The notes beneath the pieces were generated by a model. That model did not search any database and had not been told where the DNA came from. It was given only the letters and a program-made list of their open reading frames with translations. A stretch of DNA of 64,000 nucleotides. Origin: Solea solea (lineage: Eukaryota > Chordata > Actinopteri > Pleuronectiformes > Soleidae). Where the stretch lies: positions 25,054,365-25,118,364 of the forward strand of contig NC_081141.1 of the NCBI RefSeq assembly GCF_958295425.1. Reading direction: 5' to 3'. The translations under genes were made by a program, and so were the position numbers. This document shows, one piece after another, positions 22,762-34,890 of this stretch; positions within the stretch are counted from its first letter, which is position 1, and each line of letters starts with the position of its first letter.

Positions 22762-24758
22762 TCTCCACATTTTTTTTTTTAACAGCATATGCACACACAC
22801 ACACACGCAGACTCTCAAATGTGCGCACGCCTCCTGTTCTATCAGACAGCTGCTCATACAGGTATGCTCACCACTGGGATTTCCCTGTATTGTATATGAT
22901 ATAATGATATTATTCCCTCAATTTGCTGGGTAGTTAGGCACCATGCCAGGTGGCTCACTTATGAAATGTGGAGTAAAAGCATGACGTTATTTCAGGATAC
23001 AAAACGGCTTCGTGTGAGCGGGACTGACAGGAAAGTATTACTCGCACACACTCTCTCCTCTTCTGTTCCCGTTCCTTTGCTTTCGCCCGTTTTCTTTCAG
23101 CCGCTTTTATCTCCTTCTCTCCCAGATGTCCTCGCGTTTGAGTTTTTTTTTTTTGTTTTTGTTTTTTTTTTTGTTTTTTACAGCAGCCCCGGATTTAACA
23201 ATCGCTTTCAAATCGCTGCGCCCGCATCTCCAAACCCATGCACCACATTACAAATCAGGAAGTTACTGGACAATGGCGGTGGCCCCCTCCAATCCGCAGG
23301 CAGTAAAACGACAACAGCAGCCGCTGATTCTATTCTCTGCTGTCTGCCTCTTTACAGTCTGTCAGCCTGTTCGTAGCTGTGCAGTTCAAAGCTCAGACCG
23401 GAACCCTCCAATGCTATTTCTGGCCCTTTTCTGAAAACCCGCTATTGTGGAGGTATAATTACAGGCCTATACACTGTGCTTAATTCTCAAACAATAGGGT
23501 ATACTTTTACACAAGGACATGAAATTACTCTCCATTCAGAACATGCTTGACTAGACAACAGGGCTCTTCATGTTCCCGAGGACATTTGTGCTGCCGTAAC
23601 CGTGTTGTGTTGAAACCAAACTACAAGTTGCTCCCCGTGTTGTTTCCTCCCCTAGTGAAACATCACCGTGGCGATGGCAACGATGACTCAGGTGGAGCAG
23701 GCTCCTGTAAGTTCACCGTGACTGTCTCGTCATGGCAACTCACAGTTTAATTTGTTCCAAGCATCAGCGAGCCTTTCGTGACACTTTCAGCTCTCTTTAG
23801 ACTCGTTTCTTTTTTAAGTTTTCTAATTAATGAATTTGCAACTCTCACAGAAATGTATTTTCTCTTTAACGTTCAGCATTATTCTCTTTCTTTCCGCTGT
23901 TTTTCCTCCCGGCTCCACTGTCTCTCAGTGGTCATGTGCCTGACAGTGATGCTGTTGTTCCTCCTTTCACTGTTGGCCTCCTCCTCCTCCTCCAGCAGGC
24001 ACCGGGCTCCTCACTCTTAATTGGTGGAAATACTAGCAGCATCTGGTTCTGGTGACTGTGTTTGTCGACAACGGCGCTTATCCAGCCGCTTGACAGCTGG
24101 TTGCCATAACGTCATCACCTTGGCGACAGACCCTGGACCCTGGCACTGTTCTGGAGTACCTGCCACTCAGCATTACGAGCCACCCTCGCAGAAGAGACGG
24201 GGCATTTTCATGAATCCAAGACACGAGACAGAGTCAAATTTGATAATGAGCTTATTTCAAGCCCCACCACGATGCGCCACAGCGAACGACGGCCCTTCCA
24301 GCTCTCCATGACTAACCCCAGCCTGCGGGAAAGGGGGCTAATATTTTAGTGGATGAATTATATGCCCCGTTAACTTTGAAAGATTTTGTCAACAGTGCAT
24401 GATGCAATTTGATTTCATGACAGAATTCCAGCTTTACTCGCGATAGGGAAAGCAGACACGTCGATGGCCTGGAAGAGAGAGTGGAGGAGAATTAAGTCTT
24501 TGGGAATTCTCTCTTTCCCCCTCATCTCTTTTCCAAACCCCTACACTCCAGCCTCTTTTTTCTTGCCTCCGCTCTCTCTCTTTCTCTCTCTCTCTATCCA
24601 TTCCTTCCCCCGTGACCACATCCATGTTATTTCAGAAACATTCATTTGTGTCAGCTTTGGAGCTAGATACTGGAGCAACTCCTGTAACTGATATAGTCGT
24701 TGTTATCTGCATTGGAACTATCAACTGCGCTGTTGATCTGCTTGTTCAGACAAAGGGA
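22759..24758. other. Unassigned non-coding DNA
   Basis: T-rich runs lie at 23143-23178 and a CT tract near 24570-24597. Frames of up to 136 codons lack domains. The part at 23990-24310 is unique and moderately GC-rich. No gene is supported. Confidence 0.5.
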
Positions 24759-24820
24759 TAATAGTATTATTATTATTATTATCATTATTATTATTATTAT
24801 TATCATTATTATTGTTGTTA
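24759..24820. repeat. (ATT)n trinucleotide microsatellite
   Basis: ATT units with two CATT interruptions. Confidence 0.95.
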
Positions 24821-24974
24821 TAATACCTGTGAGTGAAATTATTTAATGCTGTAGTTTTAGTAGTTTTGCAGGGTGAGTCTACCCAGGAAGTAAGAATTAA
24901 TTATATAGCTATTTAAATGAAAGTCTATGGGAAAATTAGCCTATTTCTCACTTGTTTTATAACATCAACACACA

Positions 24975-25200
24975 TTAACCCTTTAACTTATATATAATCT
25001 TATTTTAACCCAAAAAACTAAACCTTTTTGTTTTTCTTCATTTTAAATTGTGAAACCAGTATTTTAACATGCAGTAAATTGTCAATAACTGCCAGCAGTT
25101 GGAAGTTATTCTGGAAAAATGGAAAAAAAGCACTTAGTTACAGGACATTCTCTGGTCCTTTTATGATTAAATTAAGCAAAAACCCTTATGAAACACAAAT
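24975..25200. mobile_element. Partial family B TTAA MITE
   Basis: Begins TTAACCCTTTAAC at 24975, matching the left end of the complete copy at 11928. It then jumps to the right-hand half, sharing ATTTTAA, CATGCAGTAAATTGT, GTTATTCTGG and ACAGGACAT phrases. The left half is deleted and the right TIR is missing. Confidence 0.65.
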
Positions 25201-26831
25201 CTTAAATGTCAAATGTGTAAAATCTAAGGGGGATTGAATATAAAATAAATCTACTTATACAATATACTGGAATAAATCTCTAAAACCACCCAAATGTGTC
25301 ATGAAATCCAGACAATAAAGTTTCTTTTAAATAAAAAAAATATGCAGTCAAATTAGCTCCTAGAATGAAAACATTCATAAAAAGAAGTGAAAATGGGAAA
25401 TCAGTAAAAAGCAACTGATCAATCCTGCTCCGATACAAAGAAACAGACGAGGCCCAATTCAGCGTATTACCACTAAACCTCAAGTCATTATTTATTGATG
25501 GACGCGCGTCGTTTACACAAGGATTGTCAGCAGTTAGACAAACACGCACACATCGGAATAACTTCACAAAATAAACCAAACATGCATCTCCGGTCCTTCG
25601 CGACGGTTCCTCGGCCCCACACACATCACATCCTATTTGCTGCAATTTCATATCCACGCATGAGCAAACACGGCGGCGGCCACATGCAGGAGAGGAGGGC
25701 GGCGGCAGCGGCGGTGGCAAACAGCGCCAGGGCACCGTGTTCAAACTGTGGTGACCAGTGGCTCCTGCCTGTCCGTGGCCTCACAGCCCGGCCTCTGCCC
25801 CACGCCGGCTCAATGCAGGTATTCACAGACGGGATTCCAGTGGCCACCGAGACATCTGAACCAAGTGCACACAGTGACTCTTCTAGGTAAATACTGGGTT
25901 TGTGCCCAAAAAACTGAACCGTATAGCCTCTTATTCTCCCTAAATGTCTCTGTCTCCGTTACTGGTTCTTTCTGGCTTTGTCTCCCCCCAACACCGCCCC
26001 TCCCCGTGCAACTTTTGCCAGCCTAAAAATGAAAGCGAGCATGCTGTTTAACAGACCTCACAACTCGCATCTTGGAATTAAAAGCTCCCAGTCAGTAATA
26101 AATGTAAATGTGCTGCGTTGGCGCTATTTTCCCCCTTTTTTTTTTTTTTATGCGAGCGAAAAATAATTAACGATGATTTTGGGGGAGGTTTATTTCAAAT
26201 CGGTGTTTAAAAAAGATTAATAGAATGACATCGCCTCGTAAAAGAAAGGTACAAACATATCAAGCGGCGGAGTAATTTGCCGTCTTTTATTGTCGAACGG
26301 TGTAATTATTGTTCCGCGGTTCGGTGTCGAACCTAAGCTGCTGTGGAAGCCGGAGGAGAGCTGATGATTTGGCATCCTCTTGGCAGAAACAAAAGGCAAA
26401 CATGGGGCTTCAAGAAGAGAGGCAGACAGCTCATGAGAGAACAAACCACACCACAGAGAGAGAAATCAAACCTAAGTACAGCTTTTAGAATCTCTCTCTC
26501 TCTCTCTCGCTGCATCCCCTGGCTCAGACTGTTTCTACTTATTGTTTACTTCGTTGTTTGACTGATTGGTTCACTGGTTGCAACCCAGACTGGGGTCACG
26601 TGATGTGAAAATTACACATTCCGTGCGCTTTGAGGAGTCGATGTCAACACTCAGAAGTTTGTTTTAATGCTGTTCTGACGCGTGCTTATTAACCGCGGCG
26701 GCGCGGTTCATTCACGTGCCGTAGGTAGTTCACAGGTGGCACATCGGCATCCGTACGCGTCGGAGTCGGTCAATCAGTCGACACCTCATCAGTCATGCTT
26801 CAATACATATTTTTCTCCCATAGATGCTGAC
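25201..26831. other. Unassigned DNA with a CpG-rich patch
   Basis: The stretch 25590-25890 is GC- and CpG-rich, with GGCGGCGGC-type runs. A 131-codon + strand frame (25495-25890) runs into a donor-like TCTAG/GTAAAT at 25886-25887, but no acceptor or domain supports it as an exon. A CT tract lies near 26490-26509. Confidence 0.45.
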
Positions 26832-27300
26832 TATCGCAGACGACACGTTACTGCGTTACTGTAATTACGCGTCGGTTTGTGCTATCGGAAATAATTCCGA
26901 TGGTTTCTGAAAGCTGAGAAGTTGCACGTCAAAGCCCACGTGTGGTTATTATGGTAATTTCACTCGCGCTGTTGCAGGAAGCCGGCGAATCGGTGTCTTT
27001 GTTACCAGAAAGTGGAAAAAAGTAGGGCGGGAAAAACACCTGTCCATAGTTTTCCATTTTATTTTTTTTTACCTGTTTTTTGACTCAAACTCAAACAAAT
27101 GTCATTTATAGTGTTCAAATGTCAAATTTGACACCCAAAAAAATCTGGTGTTCGTGTTTTAGATTGTTAATACGCAGTAAATTGTAACTAGCTGCCAGAT
27201 ATTTAAAGATATTCTGGTGAAATGGACAAAAGCACTTAACTCACAGGACAGGTTTTGGTCCTTTTATGGTTAAAATAGGCAAAAAAAAAGGCTTAAGTGT
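26832..27300. mobile_element. Family B TTAA MITE copy, ends eroded
   Basis: Aligns by eye to 11928-12464 along most of its length: GACGACACG, TATCGGAAA, TTTCTGAAAGCTGAGAAG, GTGGTTATTA, CTGTTGCAGGAAG, AAGCACTTAACTCACAGG and TTTTATGGTTAAAATA. The terminal TTAACCC is not preserved at either end. Confidence 0.7.
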
Positions 27301-27560
27301 TCAAATCCAGCTTTTATCGTCTGTTATTGTGGATATCGAGGAGAGGAAAGACTTGAAATTAGGAGATTATGGCCTGGATGGTCTCCGTCTAGGATTGTGT
27401 AATCAAAGGCCATTCATTATTCCAGCTATCTGATCATAGGTATGATTTTATTTACCCAACGTGACAGATTATCTTAACAATTACACTCACATCTGTGGAC
27501 AGAAACTGACGTATTGGTCCCGTTAGTTATCTTGACTTAAGCTCTATGAATAATCTTGGT
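27301..27560. promoter_or_regulatory. Candidate conserved non-coding element
   Basis: Unique and repeat-free, with GTGTAATCAAAGGCCATTCA, ATTATTCCAGC, TCTGATCATAGG and AGATTATCTTAA phrases. It resembles developmental regulatory DNA; there is no conservation evidence in hand. Confidence 0.3.
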
Positions 27561-28077
27561 CCTAATAATAAAACATATGTGGAGTGCGTTTGACAGAATG
27601 TCAGGGTTCAAGGTTTCTCAACACATTTGTGTCATTTTCCTGCGTTTAAACGTCTTGGACGTGTAACGTAGCTGATATTAAATCAAATATAACTCATTAG
27701 CCTTTCTGCGTTATTTACTGGCTCTGACATGAGCAGCGACTGGTGTGTTTTTGCAGGGACCTCGGCGGCGTCTGGCTATGGCAAGCCAGCGGTGCACGGG
27801 GCTCTCCACATGTATGGAGCGTAATTGCTTGCTTAAAGTCTTTAAATTATTTATTATTGTGAGATCTGACAGTGCTGCTCAGAAGCAAATTGGGATCATC
27901 TTCCATGACCACCAAGGATTTACAGATTGGAGGCAGAACTAAGTTTATTTCCCGCGCTCCGCTTTTATCCCTGCAAACGAAGCGTTTAAAGGGATCACTC
28001 GCGACAGATAACCACGTTACTGTACACACGAATAACGCCGCCGCCGCTCTTAAGATCCTGATTTTGTCTGTGGATTT
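27561..28077. promoter_or_regulatory. Candidate conserved non-coding element
   Basis: The part from about 27810 to 27990 is unique, with GCGTAATTGC, TTTAAATTATTTATTATTG and CAAATTGGGATCATC phrases. It is a second enhancer-like block close to the previous one. Inference only. Confidence 0.22.
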
Positions 28078-28117
28078 TCTCTCTCTCTCTCTCTCTCTAA
28101 CTCTCTCTCTCTCTCTC
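28078..28117. repeat. (CT)n microsatellite
   Basis: Two CT tracts with one AA interruption. Confidence 0.95.
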
Positions 28118-29128
28118 CTTTTCACCCCAGTCTAATTGTGCTGATGCTCTCCCTGTGGGTTTTTAATGTTTGACACGGCGAAACGCTCTTAAATCCTCCA
28201 CACTGCTCCCTCCCTTTTGAGGCCCAGTATCTTAAAAGCGAAAGAAAAAAAAAAAAAAAAAACGGGATGTATGTCTAATTCACAAATTTATCACTCCGCA
28301 AAACGATGCATTAAATGAGAGGGGACATGCTCCGATTCGAAATGCTGACTTTAGAAAAGAAGTTCTGATCATTTTTTTTCTTCTTCCTCTGAAAAACGAG
28401 TTGAGACGAGCACCCCGTCCTTAACCCCTCACCCACCCGCTCGCCTCCCACGTCCTCTCGCTTTCTCAGTTATATCACTGTTGTTTCGTGGAGATTGCTT
28501 GTCGAGGCCTTGCAGCTTTTCTCTTTGTCTGCCCCTCTCTCTCAGTATCGGCCTCACGCGCTTAATTTAGCTACATTTCGGTTTGGTACGTTACGTTTCA
28601 TCTGTTTTTTTGGTTGGTTCTTGTTGAAATCTTTCATTTTTATAGCATATTTTTATATTGAAATAAACGTCTCTTACCAGAGAGAGCGTATAGCGGGCGT
28701 CCATTTCACAAATTCTACACTTGACCCCTCATTGTATTAATTCTCTGACACATTATTTTCCAAAATTGTTTGTTTTACTTCTGGAAATGATTTTTCTTAT
28801 TATTATTATTATTCTGATTTATATTCTCAGGCTTGACAAAGCTGGGATAACAGCTCTCGGGAGTATTCCGCGCTCCCCAGAGGCAGAAACTAGAGGAGGC
28901 ATTTTCAAACAGCGTTTGAACACAGCTCAACTGGCTGCGAGGCACCGTGGGCTTCCTCTCGACAGGTCAACCTGCCAAGAAAGAAGTTTAAAGAGGAAGA
29001 AGAAAAAAAAAAAAAAAAAAAAACAGTAAATGTAAATGTCTGCTCACGAAGCAGTGATCCCCAGAGATGTGTTAAAACAAGGGCGAGGACTAAACTGATG
29101 ACAACTCCATCCGTGCGGCCTGTACCGT
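28118..29128. other. Unassigned non-coding DNA
   Basis: Poly-A runs at about 28243-28262 and 29004-29023 and an ATT run near 28796-28814. No gene is supported. Confidence 0.5.
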
Positions 29129-29129
29129 G

Positions 29130-29157
<28 letters not shown>
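29129..29157. repeat. (GA)n microsatellite
   Basis: Perfect dinucleotide tract continuing into AAAG units. Confidence 0.95.
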
Positions 29158-29161
<4 letters not shown>

Positions 29162-29419
29162 AAAGAAAAAGCAAGACGCACTCGGTTTTAAGAGCGGCTC
29201 TTTTGACAGTGTTAATGACAGAGTTAGGCTACTGGTGAAATCATGAGGGAGAGGATTCCAAGCTGGATGTACTTGAGTTCTCACAGCACAGTCTTGACTT
29301 CTACTCGTCACATATGAAGTAATACACAGATTCATTCAGATTTAACCTGCAGTATTATAAGTAGGTTAAATGCAGTAGTATAACGCATATTCAGGTACAA
29401 ATATTCACTAAGTGCATGA

Positions 29420-29607
29420 CTAACATGCATATAAGTAGCACGCTAGCCCTTTATTTGTCATTATTAAGCACTCATTAACACCTACTATACCTTTTATTGC
29501 AACACAGCATTCATTTACGGTCAATAAGTGATAAAGTAGAATAAGGTGTTACTACGTGCTTAATAATGACTAATAATGTGCTAGTGTGCTACCTATATGC
29601 ATGTTAG
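29420..29607. mobile_element. Fold-back MITE with 64-bp arms
   Basis: Bases 29420-29483 and the reverse complement of 29544-29607 match at about 56 of 64 positions, starting CTAACATGCATATA on both. A 60-base loop separates them. Pairing continues weakly outside (GTGCATGA against GTGCTTA). Such long inverted repeats with no coding capacity are typical of fold-back MITEs. Family unknown. Confidence 0.75.
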
Positions 29608-29666
29608 TAAGCACCGAGCTCATGGTGAACATGTGTACCGTAACATAAAGTGGTACTTTACTAGTT

Positions 29667-30020
29667 CATTACTTAAATGTACAGTATATACAGAGGCTGT
29701 AATATAAAGTGTCTTATATCCTTTTTTCAGCACAACCTACAGGCAATCTGACCAACTACATAAACACTCCTGAGCTAAAAGTACACAAAATGTGTCAAAT
29801 CGCATTGAATTTGTGAAGTTTGGAAATACGTCACAGGTCAAAGTTCACATGGCTCGTTTTTTATGAACAAAAAACAAAGAAAAACGCTGTATTTTGTGAC
29901 TTCTGCTCAATTTTTGCTACTTAATGTGACTAAAAGCTAAAAATGTGATATAAAAATTAATTATAACTTTGAGTCAACAACACAGAAGAAGAAGAAAATA
30001 AAAAAAAAAGCCTGAATTTG
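29667..30020. mobile_element. Partial family A TTAA MITE
   Basis: Matches the complete copy at 52864-53323 over most of its left and middle part: TGTACAGTAT, ATACAGAGGCT, AGTGTCTTATAT, GGAAATACGTCACAG and CAACAACACA. The outer left TIR and the right-hand third are missing. Confidence 0.7.
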
Positions 30021-30357
30021 AGTTGGTTTGAGTTGTAAAATGAAGGCTGATGTGTTATGCCTTCATTTTACTGAAACTGGTGTTGACTGTCCGGTTACCG
30101 GGCGAGACACGAGGCTGTAAATCAGAGGCAGTCAGCACATTACTGAAAGATGGCACGTGGTTGGTGGTTGGCTGCAGGTGTGTGTTCTCAAACAACCAGA
30201 AGACATGACGGGGGAGCGGGGGGGGGGGGAGAGAAAAATGGAAGGGAAAACCAGAGCAGAACTGAGAGTGTACTCGGTATCTATGGTCACTTCCCTCATC
30301 GCTCCAGGTGCAGGGTCATATTGTCGGGAGAGAACAAGGTAACTTTTGCTCTCACTT
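30021..30357. other. Unassigned non-coding DNA
   Basis: Contains an oligo-G run at about 30219-30229. No gene is supported. Confidence 0.5.
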
Positions 30358-30388
30358 TTTTTCTTTCTTTCTTTCTTTCTTTCTTTCT
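30358..30388. repeat. (CTTT)n microsatellite
   Basis: About seven tandem units. Confidence 0.95.
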
Positions 30389-30648
30389 GTGTATACCGTA
30401 CATTATAAGAGATTATGCATCCATAATATGTTGTTTTTTTCCCTATTGATTAAGAAGCCAGGATGCACAGCTCATATGTGATGTTGTGTGTACAGCGTGA
30501 GTGTGTGTGTGTCCCTGAGGGCACATCACGCACCACGTCACACACTGTTTTATCCCTCGTAGTGTGCATTACTCAAAGACTGCTGTTCCAATCTATGTTT
30601 CTCGCACCCCCCCCCATCCTTGATCAAAACAAACTGTAACTCATTAAA

Positions 30649-30650
30649 TG

Positions 30651-30681
<31 letters not shown>

Positions 30682-30884
30682 AATATAGCGACGCACGTAT
30701 AACAAGCCGAACAACGTTGCCGTTTCTTTGGGGTTCGGAAAGGTGAGGTCTAACAACAGCAGTTTACGAACCTCTCTCCTCCGCGACGATCAAAGCAGAC
30801 GGAGTATGATTAAAAAAAACAACTCCAAAACGTTTCAAAAATGAAATATTGTATGACGTGCAAACACACACACACACACACACA
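30649..30884. repeat. (CA)n microsatellite pair
   Basis: (CA)n at 30649-30677 and at about 30865-30884, with unique DNA between them. Confidence 0.9.
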
Positions 30885-32409
30885 GAGACACTTCCACACA
30901 TCCATGGGAGTTTCACCTGTGCAGAATATTAACACTTCTGCTTTTATCTTATAGATTTGCAAGTATACAGGCAGCTGGTGTTTTCTCAACTTTATCAGAG
31001 ACGAGAGCTGGGAAAAAAAAACACACACAAAAAAAAAACAAACCCTACCTCACCAGTCTCCACTGGGTATAAAGGATGGGTGGGGGAGAGTTTGAAGAGA
31101 CTGTAAAGGTAAGCAGGTGAACGAGAAAAGCAGACGAATGTAGCTCTGCCTGCCACCTCTCTGCCCTTCGATGCTACCCCCATCCCTGCATCACCTCACC
31201 TCGGGGGTTGAGCAACTGCTCTTGATGGAGGAGGGGGAAGGGGGGTGGGTCGGGGAGGGGGAGGGCAAGTGTTTCCTCTGTTCTTTCTCAGTGCCTCTGG
31301 GTGTACTACCGACTCTCACTACCCTGGCGATCTCCTGCCGCCTCACACTCTCGGAGTTTCTCGCACAAACGGAAGCACAAACACAAGCCGAGGAACGCAC
31401 ACAGGCGCCGTGCATCATCTGAACCCTCCTCACTCTCTGCTCCCTCTCATCTTCCTATGTGGGGGGCTCTTTGTAGCCAAGGTGCCTGAGTTGGGTGAGG
31501 AGAACAGGGGAGAACAAAGCAAGGAAGGAAGGAAGGATGGGGGGGGGGGAACAAAAAAAAAAAAGTATGATGGAGACTGAGGTGGTGGTGAAGAAGAGGT
31601 GAGGGAGGGGATGAATGAGAGAGAGAGAGCTAATGTTCCCGTCGCACCGAGAGTGTCGCCTGTTGTTGCTCGCAGAGCATTGGCAAACGTTTGTGCACCA
31701 CAGCTTGATTTGGGGGGGTGGTCCCCAGCTGCGCGTGGAGACAGCAGCGTGGAGACGTGGCAGAGGCTCTAATTAGAAGGACCTAAGAGTGCTGAACTGA
31801 GGGAGAACCCCGGAGTGCCGGCAAACGCTGCTCAGCCCCCCTGCAAACACAAGCAGGAGGAGAACCCCAGCAGTAATTACAACGTTTCACAAACCAAGCA
31901 AGACACCTTCAGGAAGTTTTCAATCAGAAAAAAAAATCCTCTTCCACTCACTGGGGAACTGGAGAGGAGTTGCATTTCATTAGCCATCACCATAGGGTCC
32001 TTTTTTTTAAAGACGTGGAAGAAGGCTTTGACTGGGGGAGGTCATCCGGCTCACGTCGGCTGTAATGGCACGCCGTCGTCAGTCACGTTGGACGCAGAGG
32101 GAACTCCAATCTCTCCATGAGATTGATCAATACTCAATAATATTAACGAGGAAACAATATCCCGCAATAAAACGTGCAATCGTGTTGATGCTCGGCACAG
32201 AACTCACTGCTGTGAGCGCCGCAGATTTGTGTTTAACGAGCGCACGTGTTGTTTACCGTCTGAATTTCAGAGGCGCGAATATCTCACTCGCTCCACCTGT
32301 AACTCTCTGTAACACGTTATCGTTCGAATCACGTTCATATCGACCGATCAGATACAGCACAGGCTGCAGGTGGCGCTGCAGCACCTGCCAGTTTGTCCTC
32401 TGACCAGGC
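30885..32409. other. Unassigned non-coding DNA
   Basis: Poly-A and oligo-G runs at 31013-31040 and 31538-31564. Frames of 101-112 codons (31245-31580, 31815-32120, 32065-32403) have no domain. The segment 32270-32400 carries paired E-boxes (CAGGTG, CACCTG). Confidence 0.5.
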
Positions 32410-32640
32410 CGAGACCTGCTTTTGGAAAGATATTTCTTTATTGATGTACATGTTCAATGATAACTTTTGTCAATGAAGAAGGTCATAGTTCCAACGAATG
32501 GCTGCCCAGTGGGCGAAACTAAACTTGATGACTCTGTAATTTGATGGGATTTTGTCTGCCTGGAAGTATAAGATTGCAATTATGTGTTTATAATGAATTT
32601 ATTTGCAATTTACTATGTTGTAAACATCCTTTTTGGTGAC
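32410..32640. promoter_or_regulatory. Candidate conserved non-coding element
   Basis: Unique repeat-free sequence with TTTATTGATG, TCAATGATAA, CTGTAATTTGATGG, AAGATTGCAATTATG and TATTTGCAATTTAC phrases. It resembles conserved enhancers in composition only. Confidence 0.28.
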
Positions 32641-32983
32641 AATATTAAGTAATTCGAGCTACTTGTTTCTGCCAAAGAAATGCGTATTACACCTTTTTGT
32701 CATATGCAGTCTTTCATACAAATGTTATAATATTGTCCTCAACAAGGAATCCACACAGTTTCAAATGTACAGGATCTTTAGTCTATTTCTTTTTGCACTA
32801 AAACCTTTTGCTGGGACAGAGAAATGAATAAAAGTGCGACTCCAAAGAAGGGATCGTACTAATATGTTAGTAATAAGTAAATAGCGGTGTAAATTCTACA
32901 CTATAATGCAACGCACACTGAATTGTTTAAACGCAATGGGGGGGCGGGGGGGCGTTGGATGGATGATACATTTGAACTAATGC
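32641..32983. other. Unassigned non-coding DNA
   Basis: No supported feature apart from an oligo-G patch near 32938-32952. Confidence 0.5.
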
Positions 32984-33147
32984 GTGTGTGTGTGTGTGTG
33001 TGTCTACCTGCTCTGTGTGTTCTGGTGTGTGTGTGTGTGTGTGTGTGTGAGACAAAACAACCACAACAAAGGTGTGAAGGCACTTTCACTTGTCTTCAGA
33101 AGCATGGCAAAACCTGTGCTCACACACACACACACACACACACACAG
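32984..33147. repeat. (GT)n, (GT)n and (CA)n cluster
   Basis: (GT)n at about 32984-33003 and 33026-33050, then (CA)n at about 33120-33147. Frames of 103-122 codons here are repeat shadows (Cys/Val and His/Thr runs). Confidence 0.95.
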
Positions 33148-33654
33148 TTGTGTACACACTCAGGCACGTGTCATGGAAAACAGATGTGCGAGGAGCAACG
33201 CTGCATCAATTATCTCACCAACTTCACTGGGTAATTTAGAGAGGGATAATTATTTCGTACCTATTTTGATTCGCTGTCTATCTGCTTTCCTTCTTTCTTT
33301 TTCTTTTTTTTCTTTGGCTTGGGTAGTGGCAGGTGTCATGGAGGGCATGTAAAATCATGTGTGCAGGTAAAAAAAAAAGAAAAAGAAAAGAAGAAGTCTA
33401 ATCTGTGCTTTTCCTTGTCGGGATTAGCCAAAGATGCTCGTGTACGGCTGTCACAGAACGTTAGGCGGGAAGAAGAGGGACGGGGACCCATATGGGACAT
33501 CTCGAACTTTACTGCGAAAGCAAACGCGTTGGAGCAGGTTCAGAGCACGGTGATGGATTCTTGAACAGAACTTGAAAAGTTACGTTCGCGTCTATTCTTA
33601 TATAAAATGAAAATACCCCTCTTTTTTCCCCCTTCTTTGTGCCGTGGTATTTAC
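33148..33654. other. Unassigned non-coding DNA
   Basis: A T/C-rich to A/G-rich transition lies at 33285-33395. No gene is supported. Confidence 0.5.
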
Positions 33655-34000
33655 TAACATCTGAAACATGGATTTCTATTAGCGCTATCTGCTCTTCCTT
33701 CCCTCCGTCACGTGCTTTTTACTTCGCCACAGAGATGGTATAATTACAATCGCACTAAACAGGCTTCAACCGTATCAAATATTAATTAATATCAAATTTA
33801 TTTGGGTTATCCATGGCTGAAACACATGGTTGTTTTTTTTGTTGTTTTTTCATGCTAATGCCACATATTTTGAAACATTCCTGCAATTCAATTACTTGGG
33901 AATATCATTAAAGGCAACAAATGTACAGTTTAATTTGTGTGGACTATTTAAGTCGCTGCAGAGCGACAGAATCCCCCTTCCTCTCTAAGTGGATTAATTA
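33655..34000. promoter_or_regulatory. Candidate conserved non-coding element
   Basis: Unique sequence with TTCTATTAGCG, GGTATAATTACAATCG, CAAATATTAATTAATATC and GCAATTCAATTACTTGG phrases. The TTAATTAA core at 33782-33791 is a strong homeodomain-type site. Enhancer function is inferred. Confidence 0.3.
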
Positions 34001-34867
34001 ATTTGAATCAATAAAGTCTGTTAGTCGGGGGGGTGCACACTAACACCCCCACCCACCCAAAAAAGAAAAACTCCACACAAAGCCTTATCAGCTGCAGAGG
34101 AGGTCCAAACCCTCGCTCTTCAGCTTAACAAGCGACTTTTGCTGAGACAATTACTGGCAGATGACTTTCAGCGTTTCCCATTTTTATGATTTGTTATTGT
34201 GCGGCTTGATTTGACTTTTATATTTAGTGTGCCAGCTCTTCCCAAAGACATGCACCCTTGTCTCGTGTTGTTTATCATCGTTATGTGTAAGTTAACGCAC
34301 TAAAAAGACGCATGCATGTGTGGGTTGTTGGCGCTTATTTATTATATAAGTGGAAAAATTCATAAAATCATTTGTTAGAATCCAAAGAAGGAAAAGGAAG
34401 TAGGCAAAGGAGTGAAAAAAACATGGTAAAAACTGCAAATGGAGCTTAAGAACATATGGATTACAAACGCACACCACTCGCCACGTTGTGTGTTGAACAG
34501 CAGGCGCCCGTGAGTCCCGCGATGAGTCACGACGGCTGTACCCTAAGAACCAAGAGCTCCTGCCTCCACGTGTTAGTGTAAAACATTGATTTTTTTTTCT
34601 TTTTTTCTTCACTGTTTAGGTGTCATTTTGCATTATTCCAAAAGCATAAAAGTGCCACCACTGGATTACTTCACATTTTCCCGCGTGTTCCCCCTTAAAC
34701 TCTTAAAAAAAAAGGGAGATCATTCATTTCATGGTGCTCCTGATTCCTATACTTTCAATTAAGGATTAAGCACAGCTGTCTTTCAATATCAAGATTATAT
34801 TGTGTGATTTGTGTCAACTCTTCTGGTTCCAAAGGAGAACATGCCCCCCCCCCAGTTTGGTTTTAAG
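34001..34867. other. Unassigned non-coding DNA
   Basis: Oligo-G and oligo-C patches near 34027-34057. No gene is supported. Confidence 0.5.
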
Positions 34868-34890
34868 ACACACACACACACACACACACA
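34868..34890. repeat. (CA)n microsatellite
   Basis: Perfect dinucleotide tract. Confidence 0.95.

Noticed and set aside
22966..23376. 136-codon + strand frame
   Set aside because: Driven by T-rich runs (poly-Phe); no domain.
25280..25744. 154-codon minus-strand frame
   Set aside because: No domain, overlaps a CpG-rich patch read equally well on the other strand.
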